43,281 nucleotides of DNA. Origin: Bradyrhizobium guangdongense (GTDB taxonomy: Bacteria > Pseudomonadota > Alphaproteobacteria > Rhizobiales > Xanthobacteraceae). Shown here in pieces: positions 1-8,516 of the stretch; position 1 is the first letter of the stretch, and each line of letters begins with the position of its first letter. Below the pieces are notes generated by a model. It worked only from the letters and a program-made list of their open reading frames with translations, had not been told where the DNA came from and searched no databases. A program made the translations under genes and the position numbers. The stretch lies in contig NZ_PPPT01000148.1 in the NCBI RefSeq assembly GCF_006483445.1, positions 1 to 43,281 on the forward strand, in the 5' to 3' direction.

Positions 1-1851
1 ATCGAGCGCGCGGTGCGGCTCGCGCCGACCTCGGCCGGCGTCTATCGCATGCTCAATGCGAACAACGACGTGCTCTATGTCGGCAAGGCCAAGAACGTCA
101 AAAAGCGCCTCTCCAATTACGCGCGCCAGAGCGCACCGCAGCCGGCGCGCATTTTGCGCATGATCGCTGCGACGGTGTCCGTGGAGATCGTCTCGACCAC
201 GACGGAGACCGAAGCGCTGCTGCTCGAAGCCAATCTCATCAAGCAGCTCAAGCCTCGATTCAACGTGCAACTGCGCGACGACAAGTCGTTTCCCTATATC
301 CTGATCACCGGCGACCATTGGGCGCCGCAGATCCTGAAGCATCGTGGCGCGCAGTCGCGGCCCGGCCGCTATTTCGGACCGTTCGCCTCCGCCGGCGCCG
401 TCAACCGCACCATCACGGCGCTGCAGCGTGCGTTCCTGATCCGCTCCTGCACCGATTCATTCTTCGAGAGCCGCACGCGGCCCTGCCTGCTGCACCAGAT
501 CCGCCGCTGCGCCGGCCCCTGCACGCGCGAGATCGACTTTCCCGGCTATGCGACGCTGGTGCGCGAGGCCACCGACTTCCTCTCCGGCAAGAGCCACGCT
601 GTAAAGCAGGAGCTCGCCGGCGAGATGGAAAAGGCCGCAGGCGAGCTCGAATTCGAGACCGCCGCGCTCTACCGCGACCGTCTCGCCGCGCTGTCGGCGA
701 TCCAGTCGCAGCAGGGCATCAATCCGCGCACCGTGGAAGAGGCTGATGTGTTCGCTATCCACCAGGAGGGCGGCTTCTCCTGCGTCGAGGTGTTCTTCTT
801 TCGCACCGGGCAGAACTGGGGCAACCGCGCCTATTTCCCGCGCGCGGAGAAGACGTTTACGCCGGAGGAAGTGCTGGGCTCGTTCCTCGCGCAGTTCTAC
901 GACGACAAGCCGCCACCAAAGATGGTGCTGCTGTCGCATGAGATCGAGGAGAGCGAGCTGCTCGCCAATGCACTGTCGATCAAGGCCGGCCGCAAGGTGG
1001 AAGTGTCCTCGCCCAAGCGCGGCGAGAAAAAGGAGCTCGTCACCCACGCGCTCACCAACGCGCGCGAGGCGCTGGGACGTAAGCTCGCGGATACCGCCAC
1101 GCAAGGACGCCTGCTCGAGGCGATGGCGAGCACGCTGGCCCTGCCCCATCCGCCGAAGCGGATCGAGGTCTACGACAACAGCCATATCCAGGGCACCAAC
1201 GCGGTTGGCGCCATGATCGTCGCCGGCCCCGACGGGTTCGTGAAGAACCAGTACCGCAAGTTCAATATCAAGTCCGAAGGGCTCACGCCCGGCGACGACT
1301 ATGCGATGATGCGCGAGGTGCTGGAGCGCCGCTTCAAGCGCCTGATCAATCCGCCCGAGGATGCCGCCGGCAAGAGCAAGGACGATGATTTCCCGCAATG
1401 GCCCGACCTCGTGATCATCGACGGCGGCCGCGGCCAGCTCAACGCCGCCAAGGAGATTTTTGACCGCCTTGGCCTTAACCAGGTGTCGCTGATGGGGGTC
1501 GCCAAGGGGCCCGAGCGCGACGCCGGCCGCGAAACCCTGTTCATCCCGGGCCGGGAGGCGATCAAGCTCGAGCCGCGCGACCCCGTGCTCTATTTCATCC
1601 AGCGACTGCGGGACGAGGCCCACCGCTTCGTCATCGGCTCGCACCGTAAACTCCGCAAGAAGGACATCCGCGAGGCCGGTTTGCAGGAAATCCCGGGCAT
1701 CGGCCCGTCACGCAAACGTGCCTTGCTGCACCATTTCGGAACCCTGAAGGAGATCGAGCGTGCCTCGATTGCCGATCTCGGCAAGGTTCCGGGAGTGAGC
1801 GCCGAAAGCGCTCGCAAGATTTTCGACTATTTCCATCCCCAGCCGGGATGA
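1..1851 (+). CDS. uvrC: Excinuclease ABC subunit C, 5' truncated by the window edge
   Basis: UvrC makes the two incisions flanking a DNA lesion in UvrABC nucleotide excision repair. The reading frame is open to base 1, so the true start lies upstream; the GTG at 13 is internal. Visible parts, in order, are the GIY-YIG nuclease domain (GVYRML...VLYVGKAKNVKKRL), the cysteine-rich stretch (RPCLLHQIRRCAGPC), the UVR/UvrB-binding region (about residues 200-235), the RNase H-like C-terminal nuclease domain (VYDNSHIQGTNAVGAM; DLVIIDGGRGQL; DEAHRFVI) and a terminal helix-hairpin-helix pair (LQEIPGIGPSRKRALL; LGKVPGVSAESARKI). About 616 residues are in the window, nearly the whole protein. pgsA follows in the same direction after 95 bases, as in other Rhizobiales. 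Confidence 0.97.
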   Translation: MERAVRLAPTSAGVYRMLNANNDVLYVGKAKNVKKRLSNYARQSAPQPARILRMIAATVSVEIVSTTTETEALLLEANLIKQLKPRFNVQLRDDKSFPYILITGDHWAPQILKHRGAQSRPGRYFGPFASAGAVNRTITALQRAFLIRSCTDSFFESRTRPCLLHQIRRCAGPCTREIDFPGYATLVREATDFLSGKSHAVKQELAGEMEKAAGELEFETAALYRDRLAALSAIQSQQGINPRTVEEADVFAIHQEGGFSCVEVFFFRTGQNWGNRAYFPRAEKTFTPEEVLGSFLAQFYDDKPPPKMVLLSHEIEESELLANALSIKAGRKVEVSSPKRGEKKELVTHALTNAREALGRKLADTATQGRLLEAMASTLALPHPPKRIEVYDNSHIQGTNAVGAMIVAGPDGFVKNQYRKFNIKSEGLTPGDDYAMMREVLERRFKRLINPPEDAAGKSKDDDFPQWPDLVIIDGGRGQLNAAKEIFDRLGLNQVSLMGVAKGPERDAGRETLFIPGREAIKLEPRDPVLYFIQRLRDEAHRFVIGSHRKLRKKDIREAGLQEIPGIGPSRKRALLHHFGTLKEIERASIADLGKVPGVSAESARKIFDYFHPQPG

Positions 1852-1946
1852 ACTAAAGGGGATCAGCGGTCATATGGTCGTCGCCTGCACCCCTCATTGA
1901 GGGCCGGACGGTTGACCTTCATGCCGCAGCGGTATTGGTAGAACGA

Positions 1947-2576
1947 ATGAACATCGCAACGACACGGGGGACCGCCAAGGGCTCGAACAAGAGCTCGATG
2001 TCCCTTCCGAACATGCTGACTTATGGCCGGATCGCCGCGATCCCGGTGGTGGTCGGATGTATCTATGCCCAGTCGATTCTGGACGGACCGCTCTGGCTGC
2101 GCTGGGTGGCGGTCGCCATCTTCATCGCGGCGGCGGTGACCGACTACCTCGACGGCTACTACGCCCGGATCTGGAATCAGCAATCCGCCTTCGGCCGGAT
2201 GCTCGACCCCATCGCGGACAAGCTGCTGGTCGCCTCCTGCCTCCTGATGCTCGCCGCCGACGGGATCATCCACGGCTGGGCGCTGTGGGCTGCCATCGTC
2301 ATCCTGTGCCGCGAGATCCTGGTGTCGGGCTTGCGGGAATATCTGGCCGCGCTCCGCGTCAGCGTGCCCGTCACGAAACTCGCCAAGTGGAAGACGACAG
2401 CGCAGCTCGTCGCGATCGGTTTCCTGCTCGCCGGCCCCGCCGGCGACGAAGTGGTGCCGGTGGTGACGCTGATCGGCCTCTTGTTGCTGTGGGCCTCGGC
2501 GCTGCTGACGATCTACACCGGCTACGATTATTTCCGCGCCGGCATCCATCACCTCATCAAGGAGGATGAGGGATGA
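1947..2576 (+). CDS. pgsA: CDP-diacylglycerol--glycerol-3-phosphate 3-phosphatidyltransferase
   Basis: This inner-membrane enzyme transfers a phosphatidyl group from CDP-diacylglycerol to glycerol-3-phosphate, the committed step to phosphatidylglycerol and cardiolipin. The CDP-alcohol phosphatidyltransferase signature DG-x2-AR-x8-G-x3-D-x3-D is complete (DGYYAR...GRMLDPIAD), and several hydrophobic segments follow. The ATG at 1947 gives 209 residues; a TTG at 1935 and a second ATG at 1998 are in frame, and the last would begin directly at SLPNMLTYGRI, where the conserved family sequence starts. The stop overlaps the moaD start (ATGA), so translation is probably coupled. The pgsA-moaD-moaE order is common in Rhizobiales and does not imply a shared pathway. 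Confidence 0.95.
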   Translation: MNIATTRGTAKGSNKSSMSLPNMLTYGRIAAIPVVVGCIYAQSILDGPLWLRWVAVAIFIAAAVTDYLDGYYARIWNQQSAFGRMLDPIADKLLVASCLLMLAADGIIHGWALWAAIVILCREILVSGLREYLAALRVSVPVTKLAKWKTTAQLVAIGFLLAGPAGDEVVPVVTLIGLLLLWASALLTIYTGYDYFRAGIHHLIKEDEG

Positions 2577-2824
2577 AGGTGAAATATTTCGCCTGGGTGC
2601 GCGAGCGCGTCGGCAAGGCGGAAGAGACGATCGAGCCACCGGCAACCGTTCGCACCGTCGAAGAGTTGATCGCCTGGCTGTCCGGTCTGGGCGAGGCTTA
2701 CGCTTATGCGTTCGAGAAGCCAAAAGTGATCCGCGCTGCGATCGACCATGCCCATGTCAAGCCGGACGCGGCGATCGCCGGCGCCCGCGAGATCGCGTTC
2801 TTCCCGCCGATGACCGGCGGCTGA
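2573..2824 (+). CDS. moaD: Molybdopterin synthase sulfur-carrier subunit
   Basis: MoaD is the ubiquitin-like small subunit of molybdopterin synthase. It carries a thiocarboxylate at its C-terminal glycine and donates sulfur to precursor Z during molybdenum cofactor synthesis. The product has 83 residues, normal for the family, starts MKVKYFAWVRERVG and ends in the required Gly-Gly (MTGG). It overlaps the pgsA stop by four bases and precedes moaE by six bases, so the two subunits are made together. Confidence 0.95.
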   Translation: MKVKYFAWVRERVGKAEETIEPPATVRTVEELIAWLSGLGEAYAYAFEKPKVIRAAIDHAHVKPDAAIAGAREIAFFPPMTGG

Positions 2825-2830
2825 ACTTGC

Positions 2831-3298
2831 ATGGCCACCCCCGTCACCATCCGCATCCAGCCAGACGATTTTGACGTCGCGCGCGAGATCGCAGCCTTGT
2901 CGCACGGGCGCACCGACATCGGCGCGGTCGTCAGCTTTTCCGGCATCTGCCGCGGTGACGAAGACGAGACGAAGATCGCAGCTCTGACGCTCGAACATTA
3001 TCCCGGGATGGCCGAGGAAGAGATCGGCCGTCACGTCGACGAGGCGCTGTCGCGCTGGCCGCTGAACGGCGTCACCGTCATTCACCGTGTCGGACGGATC
3101 GAGCCGGGCCAGAACATCGTGCTGGTGGTCACGGCCTCGCAGCACCGCCAGGCGGCGTTCCAGGCCGCGGAGTTCTTGATGGACTATCTCAAGACCAGCG
3201 CGCCGTTCTGGAAGAAGGAAGAGTCGGCTGCCGGCAACGGCTGGGTCGAGGCCCATGCCCGCGACGATCAGGCCGCCGCACGCTGGACCAAATCCTGA
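2831..3298 (+). CDS. moaE: Molybdopterin synthase catalytic subunit
   Basis: MoaE is the large subunit of molybdopterin synthase and converts precursor Z to molybdopterin using MoaD thiocarboxylate. Family features in the 155-residue product are GAVVSFSGICRGDE, LTLEHYPGMAEEEI, VIHRVGRIEPGQNIVLVVTASQHRQAAF and the C-terminal lysine-containing TSAPFWKKEE. The last base of its stop codon (3296-3298) is the first base of the prmB ATG at 3298. Confidence 0.96.
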   Translation: MATPVTIRIQPDDFDVAREIAALSHGRTDIGAVVSFSGICRGDEDETKIAALTLEHYPGMAEEEIGRHVDEALSRWPLNGVTVIHRVGRIEPGQNIVLVVTASQHRQAAFQAAEFLMDYLKTSAPFWKKEESAAGNGWVEAHARDDQAAARWTKS

Positions 3299-4257
3299 TG
3301 GCAAAAGCATCGAAAAAGCCCGCGCCCCGCGGCGCCGCGCCAAAACTTGCGAAGGTCGCCAGCGGCGAACTCGTGACGCTGTTCGATTTCGTGCGCTATG
3401 CCGTGAGCCGCTTCGTCGAGGCAAAGCTTGCCTTCGCGCATGGCACGACGGATCCGGTGGCCGAGGCGGCCTTTCTGGTTGGCGAGGCCCTGCACCTCCA
3501 TCCCGACCAGTTCGAGATGTTTGCCAATGCCCGCGTCACGTCAGCGGAAGCCAAAACCATCGTCGCGCTGATTCACCAGCGGGTCACCACCCGCGAGCCG
3601 GCCGCCTATCTCGTCAACAAGGTCTACATGCGCGGCCTGCCCTTTTATGTCGACGAGCGCGTGATCGTGCCGCGCTCCTTCATCGGCGAATTGCTGGATT
3701 CGCACTTCGGCGGCGACGGCGAGGCAGGCTCGCTGATCGATGATCCCAGCGCTGTTGAGCGCGTGCTCGACCTCTGCACCGGCTCGGGCTGTCTCGCGAT
3801 CCTCGCCGCGCATCATTTCCCGAATGCCGAGATCGACGCCGTCGACATCTCCAGGGGCGCGATCGAGGTCGCCACGCGCAACGTTGCCGATTATGGACTG
3901 GAGGATCGCCTCACTCTCCACCGCGGCGACCTCTTTGCGCCGCTGGGCGGCGCGCGCTATGACCTGATCATCTCCAACCCACCCTATGTCGATGCCGAAG
4001 GCATGGCTGCACTGCCCCCGGAATGCCGCGCCGAGCCAAAACTCGCCTTCGACGGCGGCGTCGACGGGCTGGACGTGGTGCGCCGCATCCTGCGCGAGGC
4101 GCCGGATCACCTCACACCGGAGGGTGGGCTGTTGTGCGAGATCGGCCGTGGCCGCGAGCGGATCGACGAAGCGTTTCCGGAACTGCCGCTGCTCTGGCTC
4201 GACACCGAGGACAGTGAAGGCGAAGTATTCTGGATCGCCGCCGTCGATCTCGGCTGA
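3298..4257 (+). CDS. prmB: Ribosomal protein L3 glutamine N5-methyltransferase (PrmB type)
   Basis: PrmB methylates a glutamine of ribosomal protein uL3 using S-adenosylmethionine. The 319-residue product has the N-terminal PrmB helical domain (LFDFVRYAVSRF, FAHGTTDPVAEAAFL), a class I SAM-binding motif (VLDLCTGSGCLAI) and the substrate-glutamine NPPY motif (LIISNPPYVDAEG). The N-terminal sequence favours PrmB over the paralogue PrmC, which modifies release factors; the two share the catalytic domain, so some doubt remains. Its ATG overlaps the moaE stop by one base, and a basic, alanine-rich leader of about 25 residues precedes the conserved domain. Confidence 0.88.
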   Translation: MAKASKKPAPRGAAPKLAKVASGELVTLFDFVRYAVSRFVEAKLAFAHGTTDPVAEAAFLVGEALHLHPDQFEMFANARVTSAEAKTIVALIHQRVTTREPAAYLVNKVYMRGLPFYVDERVIVPRSFIGELLDSHFGGDGEAGSLIDDPSAVERVLDLCTGSGCLAILAAHHFPNAEIDAVDISRGAIEVATRNVADYGLEDRLTLHRGDLFAPLGGARYDLIISNPPYVDAEGMAALPPECRAEPKLAFDGGVDGLDVVRRILREAPDHLTPEGGLLCEIGRGRERIDEAFPELPLLWLDTEDSEGEVFWIAAVDLG

Positions 4258-4336
4258 GCCACCACGTCCAGCGGAACAACTCAAACCGCGCCACGTTCAT
4301 CCCCGAAGAATTGTCTGTCGGTCGGAGGATGTCCGC

Positions 4337-4927
4337 ATGCTTGCGCCATCGGGTGAATTGCTGCGCGCTGGCGTGGCACTCAAGATCAATCACCTCAAGC
4401 GCGCCACGCAATCCTATCTGCGCGACCGCGCCAACCAGACCACCGGCCGGGTGACGTCCTATGCGGTTGCTGCGGGGTTGTTCGCTGCGGCGGGCTTGTT
4501 CGTCGTCGCAGCCCTCTTCGTCGGCCTGATCGCGCTGTATCGCTGGATTGCAATCGCTTACGGGCAATTCTGGGGGTTTGGCGCCGTCGGCGCGGTCCTG
4601 CTGGTGCTTGCTGCGATCCTTGCCGGTGTCGCCATGGCGCAGATGAAGCGTCGGCCAAGAACCATCGTCCCGTTGGCCAGCCGCCTGCGCGTCGCCATCG
4701 CAACGCCCCGGATTCCGCGCGGCACGGTCAAGGAAGCGGTGAAGGAGGTCGCGACCACGATCCCGCTGGTGCCGCTCGCGCCCGGCGAGAGGGGGCATCG
4801 CAATGGCAAAACCTCCCGGGCGGGCGGCAACCGACCGGTGCAGCTCGGCTTGATGCTCGCGGCCGTCGGCCTCCTGGGGTTCACCGCGGCGCGCAGGCGG
4901 CGCCACACTCACCAACTGGACGCATGA
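4337..4927 (+). CDS. Small membrane protein, phage-holin-superfamily-III-like
   Basis: No firm function can be assigned. The 196-residue product has an N-terminal amphipathic region, two closely spaced hydrophobic helices (about residues 41-68 and 77-100) and a basic cytoplasmic stretch. A short third hydrophobic segment near the C-terminus is followed by RRRRH. This resembles the Phage_holin_3_6/DUF1469-like proteins found beside envelope genes in proteobacteria, which are not phage derived in this context. The ATG at 4337 is chosen because GGAGG lies at 4324-4328; the frame stays open upstream but there overlaps prmB. The stop overlaps the next ATG (ATGA), so it is translationally coupled to the YihY/BrkB protein and probably works with it in the inner membrane. 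Confidence 0.72.
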   Translation: MLAPSGELLRAGVALKINHLKRATQSYLRDRANQTTGRVTSYAVAAGLFAAAGLFVVAALFVGLIALYRWIAIAYGQFWGFGAVGAVLLVLAAILAGVAMAQMKRRPRTIVPLASRLRVAIATPRIPRGTVKEAVKEVATTIPLVPLAPGERGHRNGKTSRAGGNRPVQLGLMLAAVGLLGFTAARRRRHTHQLDA

Positions 4928-5976
4928 TGACGCCGCGGCGCTCCGGCGAGCCCGATAGCTGGCTCCTGGTCGCCGCCACAACCATTTTCGTCCTGACGGC
5001 CGAACGCTACTTCGGCGACTATGTCACGTCGCGATCCGGCTCGGTCGCAGCACGCCGCAACGGTGAGGGCAACTCGCCCGAGACCGATCCCGCGCGCGCG
5101 GTCGCGCAGCCCGGGCATGGTCATCACTCCACAAGCCCGCTCCACATTCCATGGAAAGGCTGGAAGGACATCCTCTGGCGGACCTACGAGCGGATCGACG
5201 AGGACCGCCTGCTCGCGACGGCAGGTGGCGTCGTGTTCTTCGGCCTGCTCGCGGTCTTTCCCGCCGTCACCGCGCTCGTCTCCTTCTACGGCCTGTTCGC
5301 CGATCCCTCGACGATCAGCGCCAACCTGCACACGCTCGCGATGATGCTGCCAGACGGCACCTTCCAGATCGTCGAAGACCAGGTCGCACGCGTGCTCTCC
5401 AAGGGCAACACCGAGCTCGGTGTCACCTTCCTGTTCGGCCTGCTGCTGGCGATCTGGAGCGCCAATGCCGGTGTCAAATCCATCTTCGACGCGCTCAACG
5501 TCGCCTATGAGGAGCGCGAGAAGCGTAGCTTCATCCGCCTCAATCTGGTGTCGCTGGCCTTCACGATCGGCGGCATCGCGGCACTGTTGCTGATGGTGGC
5601 CGCCGTGGTCGCCTTCCCACTTGCTTTGAACCATCTGGGGCTAGGGCCGGAAAGCAAGCTGATCGTCGCACTGGGGCGATGGCCACTTCTGTTCGTGATC
5701 CTGCTGGTCGCACTCGCCATTCTCTACCGCTACGGGCCAAGCCGCGACGCCCCGCGCTGGCAATGGCTGAGCATCGGCGCGGTGACCGCAGCCATATTGT
5801 GGATCGCAGGCTCGGCGTTATTATCTTGGTATTTGTCGGAATTCGCAAACTACGACGCCACCTACGGCTCGCTCGGGGCGGCGATCGGCTTGATGATGTG
5901 GATGTGGATGTCCGCAATCGTGGTCATGTTCGGGGCCGAACTGAACTCCGAAATCGAGCGGCATCAGGCCAGATAG
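4924..5976 (+). CDS. YihY/virulence factor BrkB family inner-membrane protein
   Basis: The product (350 residues) is a polytopic inner-membrane protein of the YihY/BrkB family (formerly annotated RNase BN). The family's cellular role is not settled; transport or envelope functions have been suggested. The conserved domain runs from about residue 78 (WKDILWRTYERIDED) to the end, with the family signature ATAGGVVFFGLLAVFPAVTA, the segment ANAGVKSIFDALNVAYEE, and C-terminal YDATYGSLGAAIGLMMWMW plus GAELNSE. An extra N-terminal hydrophobic segment (about 13-25) and a polar histidine-rich linker precede it. It starts inside the stop codon of the holin-like gene. Confidence 0.88.
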   Translation: MMTPRRSGEPDSWLLVAATTIFVLTAERYFGDYVTSRSGSVAARRNGEGNSPETDPARAVAQPGHGHHSTSPLHIPWKGWKDILWRTYERIDEDRLLATAGGVVFFGLLAVFPAVTALVSFYGLFADPSTISANLHTLAMMLPDGTFQIVEDQVARVLSKGNTELGVTFLFGLLLAIWSANAGVKSIFDALNVAYEEREKRSFIRLNLVSLAFTIGGIAALLLMVAAVVAFPLALNHLGLGPESKLIVALGRWPLLFVILLVALAILYRYGPSRDAPRWQWLSIGAVTAAILWIAGSALLSWYLSEFANYDATYGSLGAAIGLMMWMWMSAIVVMFGAELNSEIERHQAR

Positions 5977-6006
5977 CTTCCGGCCTGATCCGATGTCCCG
6001 TGCGGC

Positions 6007-6846
6007 TCAGCGCTTGGTGATGACGGCTTCGAGATATTCGCTGTGCACCACCACCGTGCCGTCATCGGCATGGTTGAACTCGCCGGCCAGCGCGAGCAGG
6101 TCGCGCTTCAACGCCGCCTGCCCGTTGGCATCGAGCGCGGCAAAGGCCTTCAGCATCGGCCCGTAAAAACTCTTGAACACGTCGAGCCAGTGGTCGGGCG
6201 AGCGATAACGGAACACGAACATGCGCGGTTCGGCCGAAATGTCGGACGCGGTGCGTCCGAACATCTCCTCAAGGCGCGCCTTGGTGCCCCACAGCGCCGG
6301 CGACTTCACACCCGCCGGCGGCGGCAGATGCTTGCCGATCGTCTTGAAGAGCTGGCCGATAAAACCCTGCGGCGTCCAGTTCGCGAGCCCGATCTTGCCG
6401 CCGGGCCTGCAGACGCGCGCGAGCTCCGAGGCCGCCTTGTCCTGGTCCGGGGTGAACATCACGCCGAAAGTCGACACGACAACGTCGTAGCTGGCGTCCG
6501 CAAACGGCAGCGCTTCGGCATCCGCCTCGCGGAATTCGATCTTGAGATGCTCGGCAGTTGCACGCTCGCGACCGCGTTCGAGCAACGCCGGCACGTAGTC
6601 GGTGGAGGTCACGTCGCACCACCGGCGCGCTGCGGCCAGCGTCACATTGCCGTTCCCCGCGGCGACATCGAGCACCTTGCTGCCGGCGCGCAGGTCCAGC
6701 GCCTCGCAAAGCTGTTCGCCGACGATCTGCAAGGTGGTGCCGACCACGGCGTAGTCGCCGGACGACCAGGCGCCGTGCTGGCGCTGCTTGACGGCGGACA
6801 GGTCCGGCTGGGTGTCGGTGGGCTTGAGGGCTGCGGATGTCGACAT
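6007..6846 (-). CDS. Class I SAM-dependent methyltransferase (UbiE/Methyltransf_11 type)
   Basis: A cytoplasmic methyltransferase of 279 residues with unknown substrate. Motif I is VLDVAAGNGNVTLAAA (about residues 58-73), followed by the acidic residue of motif II (VTSTDYVPALLE), EADAEALPFADASYDVV and FGVMFTPDQDKAASELARVCRPGG. The ATG at 6846 has GGAG about nine bases upstream; a TTG two codons earlier is less likely. It is divergent from the winged-helix/TPR regulator across a 122-base gap that carries a tandem repeat, so it is a plausible target of that regulator. This is inference from position only. Confidence 0.85.
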   Translation of the reverse strand: MSTSAALKPTDTQPDLSAVKQRQHGAWSSGDYAVVGTTLQIVGEQLCEALDLRAGSKVLDVAAGNGNVTLAAARRWCDVTSTDYVPALLERGRERATAEHLKIEFREADAEALPFADASYDVVVSTFGVMFTPDQDKAASELARVCRPGGKIGLANWTPQGFIGQLFKTIGKHLPPPAGVKSPALWGTKARLEEMFGRTASDISAEPRMFVFRYRSPDHWLDVFKSFYGPMLKAFAALDANGQAALKRDLLALAGEFNHADDGTVVVHSEYLEAVITKR

Positions 6847-6905
6847 GGGCAATCTCCGTTGGGGGTAGCAATGCCGGGACGATAGGGCGCATGCCCCCTG
6901 CTGGC

Positions 6906-6949
6906 TTTGAGAGCCCCGTTATTTTACGTTGAGAGCGCCTTGATTTTTG
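6906..6949. promoter_or_regulatory. Tandem 22-bp direct repeat, candidate wHTH operator
   Basis: Two head-to-tail copies of a 22-base unit (6906-6927 and 6928-6949) share 16 of 22 positions, including TTGAGAGC at 6907-6914 and 6929-6936 and a following T-tract. The centre-to-centre distance is 22 bases, about two helical turns. It ends 19 bases before the GTG of the winged-helix gene and lies in the only gap shared with the divergent methyltransferase. OmpR/CadC-type winged-helix domains typically bind such tandem half-sites, so autoregulation is the simplest reading. Confidence 0.5.
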
Positions 6950-6968
6950 TGCGGGAGCCGAACCAGGC

Positions 6969-8516
6969 GTGGCGTTCCAGTTCGAGGACTTTGTGCTGGA
7001 TTTCGAACGCCGCGAGTTGCGGCGCGCAGGCGCCCTCGTTGCGCTCGAACCGCAGGTTTTTGACCTGCTGACCTTTCTCGTCCGCAACCGCGACCGCGTG
7101 GTGACGCGGGACAATCTGCTCGATGCGATCTGGAACGGCCGCGTGGTCTCTGAGTCCACGCTGGCAAGCCGCATCAATGCTGTCAGGCGCGCGATCAACG
7201 ACAGCGGGGAGGAACAGCGGCTGATCCGCACCGTGGCCCGCAAGGGCGTCCGCTTCATAGGCGAGGTCGTCGAGACTGCCAGCGCCCCGCCCGTGCCGCG
7301 CGACGAGGCGACCGCAAGTCTGCCCCTGCCCGACCGCCCCGCCATCGCCGTGCTGCCCTTCAGCAATCTCAGCGGCGAGATCGAGCAGGACTATTTTTCC
7401 GACGGGATCAGCGAGGACATCATCACCGCGCTGTCGAAGCTGCGCTGGTTCTTCGTCATCGCCCGCAACTCCTCCTTCATCTACAAAGGTCGCGCCGTGC
7501 ACCTGCGCCAGGTCGCCGACGAGCTCGGCGTCCGCTACGTGGTCGAAGGCAGCGTGCGCAAGGATGGCGAACGCGTGCGCATCACGGCGCAGCTCAACGA
7601 CGTTGCGACCGGCAGCCATCTCTGGGCCGAGCGCTACGATCGCGAGCTCGCCGACGTCTTCGCGGTGCAGGACGAGATCACCGAAGCCATCGTCGCAGCG
7701 ATCGAGCCGCAGCTCTATGCGGCCGAGAACTTTCGCGCCCAGCGCAAGCCGCCGGGCAGTATGGATGCCTGGGACCTCGTGATGCGCGCGCTGTCGCATT
7801 ACTGGCGGGTGACGCGGCAGGACCATGTCGTGGCCCAGGCCCTGCTGGAGAAGGCCATCGCGCTCGACCCTGACTACGGCAAGGCGCTCGGCCTGCTCGG
7901 AACCAGCTACATGTTCACGGCCCATATGGGCTGGATGGACATGGCCGCGGCGCTGCCATTGGCCGAGCGGGCCGCGACCGCCGCGATCCGCGCCGACGGC
8001 GAGGATCCCTGGGCCCACAACGCGCTCGGCCACGTCCACTTGTTCGCGCGCAGGTTCGAGGATGCTCTCGCCGAGTTCGAAACCGCCCTGCAGCTCAACC
8101 CGAATTTTGCGCTGGCGCAGGGCTATTATGGCCTTGCGCTGAGCTATTGCGGGCGCTGGCGGGACGCCGACGAGGCGGCGCGCCGCGCCATCCGCCTCAG
8201 CCCGCGCGATCCCTACGCACCGGTTTATTTCGGCATCGCCGCCTATGCCCGCTTCCTCGGCGAGGACTATGAGGAGGCGATCCGGCTGGCGCATGAGTCG
8301 CTCAGACAGCGCAGCGACTTCGTCGGCGCGCACCGGGTGCTCACGGCAGCCGCCGGAATGGCTGAAAAGACCGATATTGCCCGCAAAGCCTTGCAGGAAT
8401 TGCAGCGCGCCCAGCCCAATATCTCGCTCGCCTGGATCGCCGAGTTCATGCCGATCCGGCTTGCAGCCGATCGCGAGCGCTATCTGGAAGGTTTCCGGCG
8501 CGCCGGCCTCAGCTAA
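6969..8516 (+). CDS. Winged-helix DNA-binding protein with TPR repeats (CadC/COG5616-like)
   Basis: A 515-residue probable transcription regulator. Residues 1-95 form an OmpR/CadC-type winged helix (EPQVFDLLTFLVRNRDRVVTRDNLLDAIWNGRVVSESTLASRI split across helices, then IRTVARKGVRFIG). Residues about 115-250 form the TolB-like/COG5616 domain seen in adenylate-cyclase-associated proteins (IAVLPFSNLS, YFSDGISEDIITALSK, VVEGSVRK, LWAERYDRE). Residues about 260-500 are tetratricopeptide repeats. No membrane segment is seen, unlike CadC itself, so it is probably cytoplasmic. The start is GTG at 6969, with GGGAG at 6953-6957. The ligand is unknown. The tandem repeat just upstream suggests autoregulation. 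Confidence 0.85.
   Translation: MAFQFEDFVLDFERRELRRAGALVALEPQVFDLLTFLVRNRDRVVTRDNLLDAIWNGRVVSESTLASRINAVRRAINDSGEEQRLIRTVARKGVRFIGEVVETASAPPVPRDEATASLPLPDRPAIAVLPFSNLSGEIEQDYFSDGISEDIITALSKLRWFFVIARNSSFIYKGRAVHLRQVADELGVRYVVEGSVRKDGERVRITAQLNDVATGSHLWAERYDRELADVFAVQDEITEAIVAAIEPQLYAAENFRAQRKPPGSMDAWDLVMRALSHYWRVTRQDHVVAQALLEKAIALDPDYGKALGLLGTSYMFTAHMGWMDMAAALPLAERAATAAIRADGEDPWAHNALGHVHLFARRFEDALAEFETALQLNPNFALAQGYYGLALSYCGRWRDADEAARRAIRLSPRDPYAPVYFGIAAYARFLGEDYEEAIRLAHESLRQRSDFVGAHRVLTAAAGMAEKTDIARKALQELQRAQPNISLAWIAEFMPIRLAADRERYLEGFRRAGLS

Noticed and set aside
457..1644. 395-codon minus-strand frame within uvrC
   Set aside because: Antisense shadow of a well-conserved gene; no domain or ribosome site.
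4337..4927. Phage holin or prophage remnant
   Set aside because: The holin-family resemblance is confined to membrane topology; no phage genes, integrase or attachment site are nearby and the gene is coupled to a YihY/BrkB gene.
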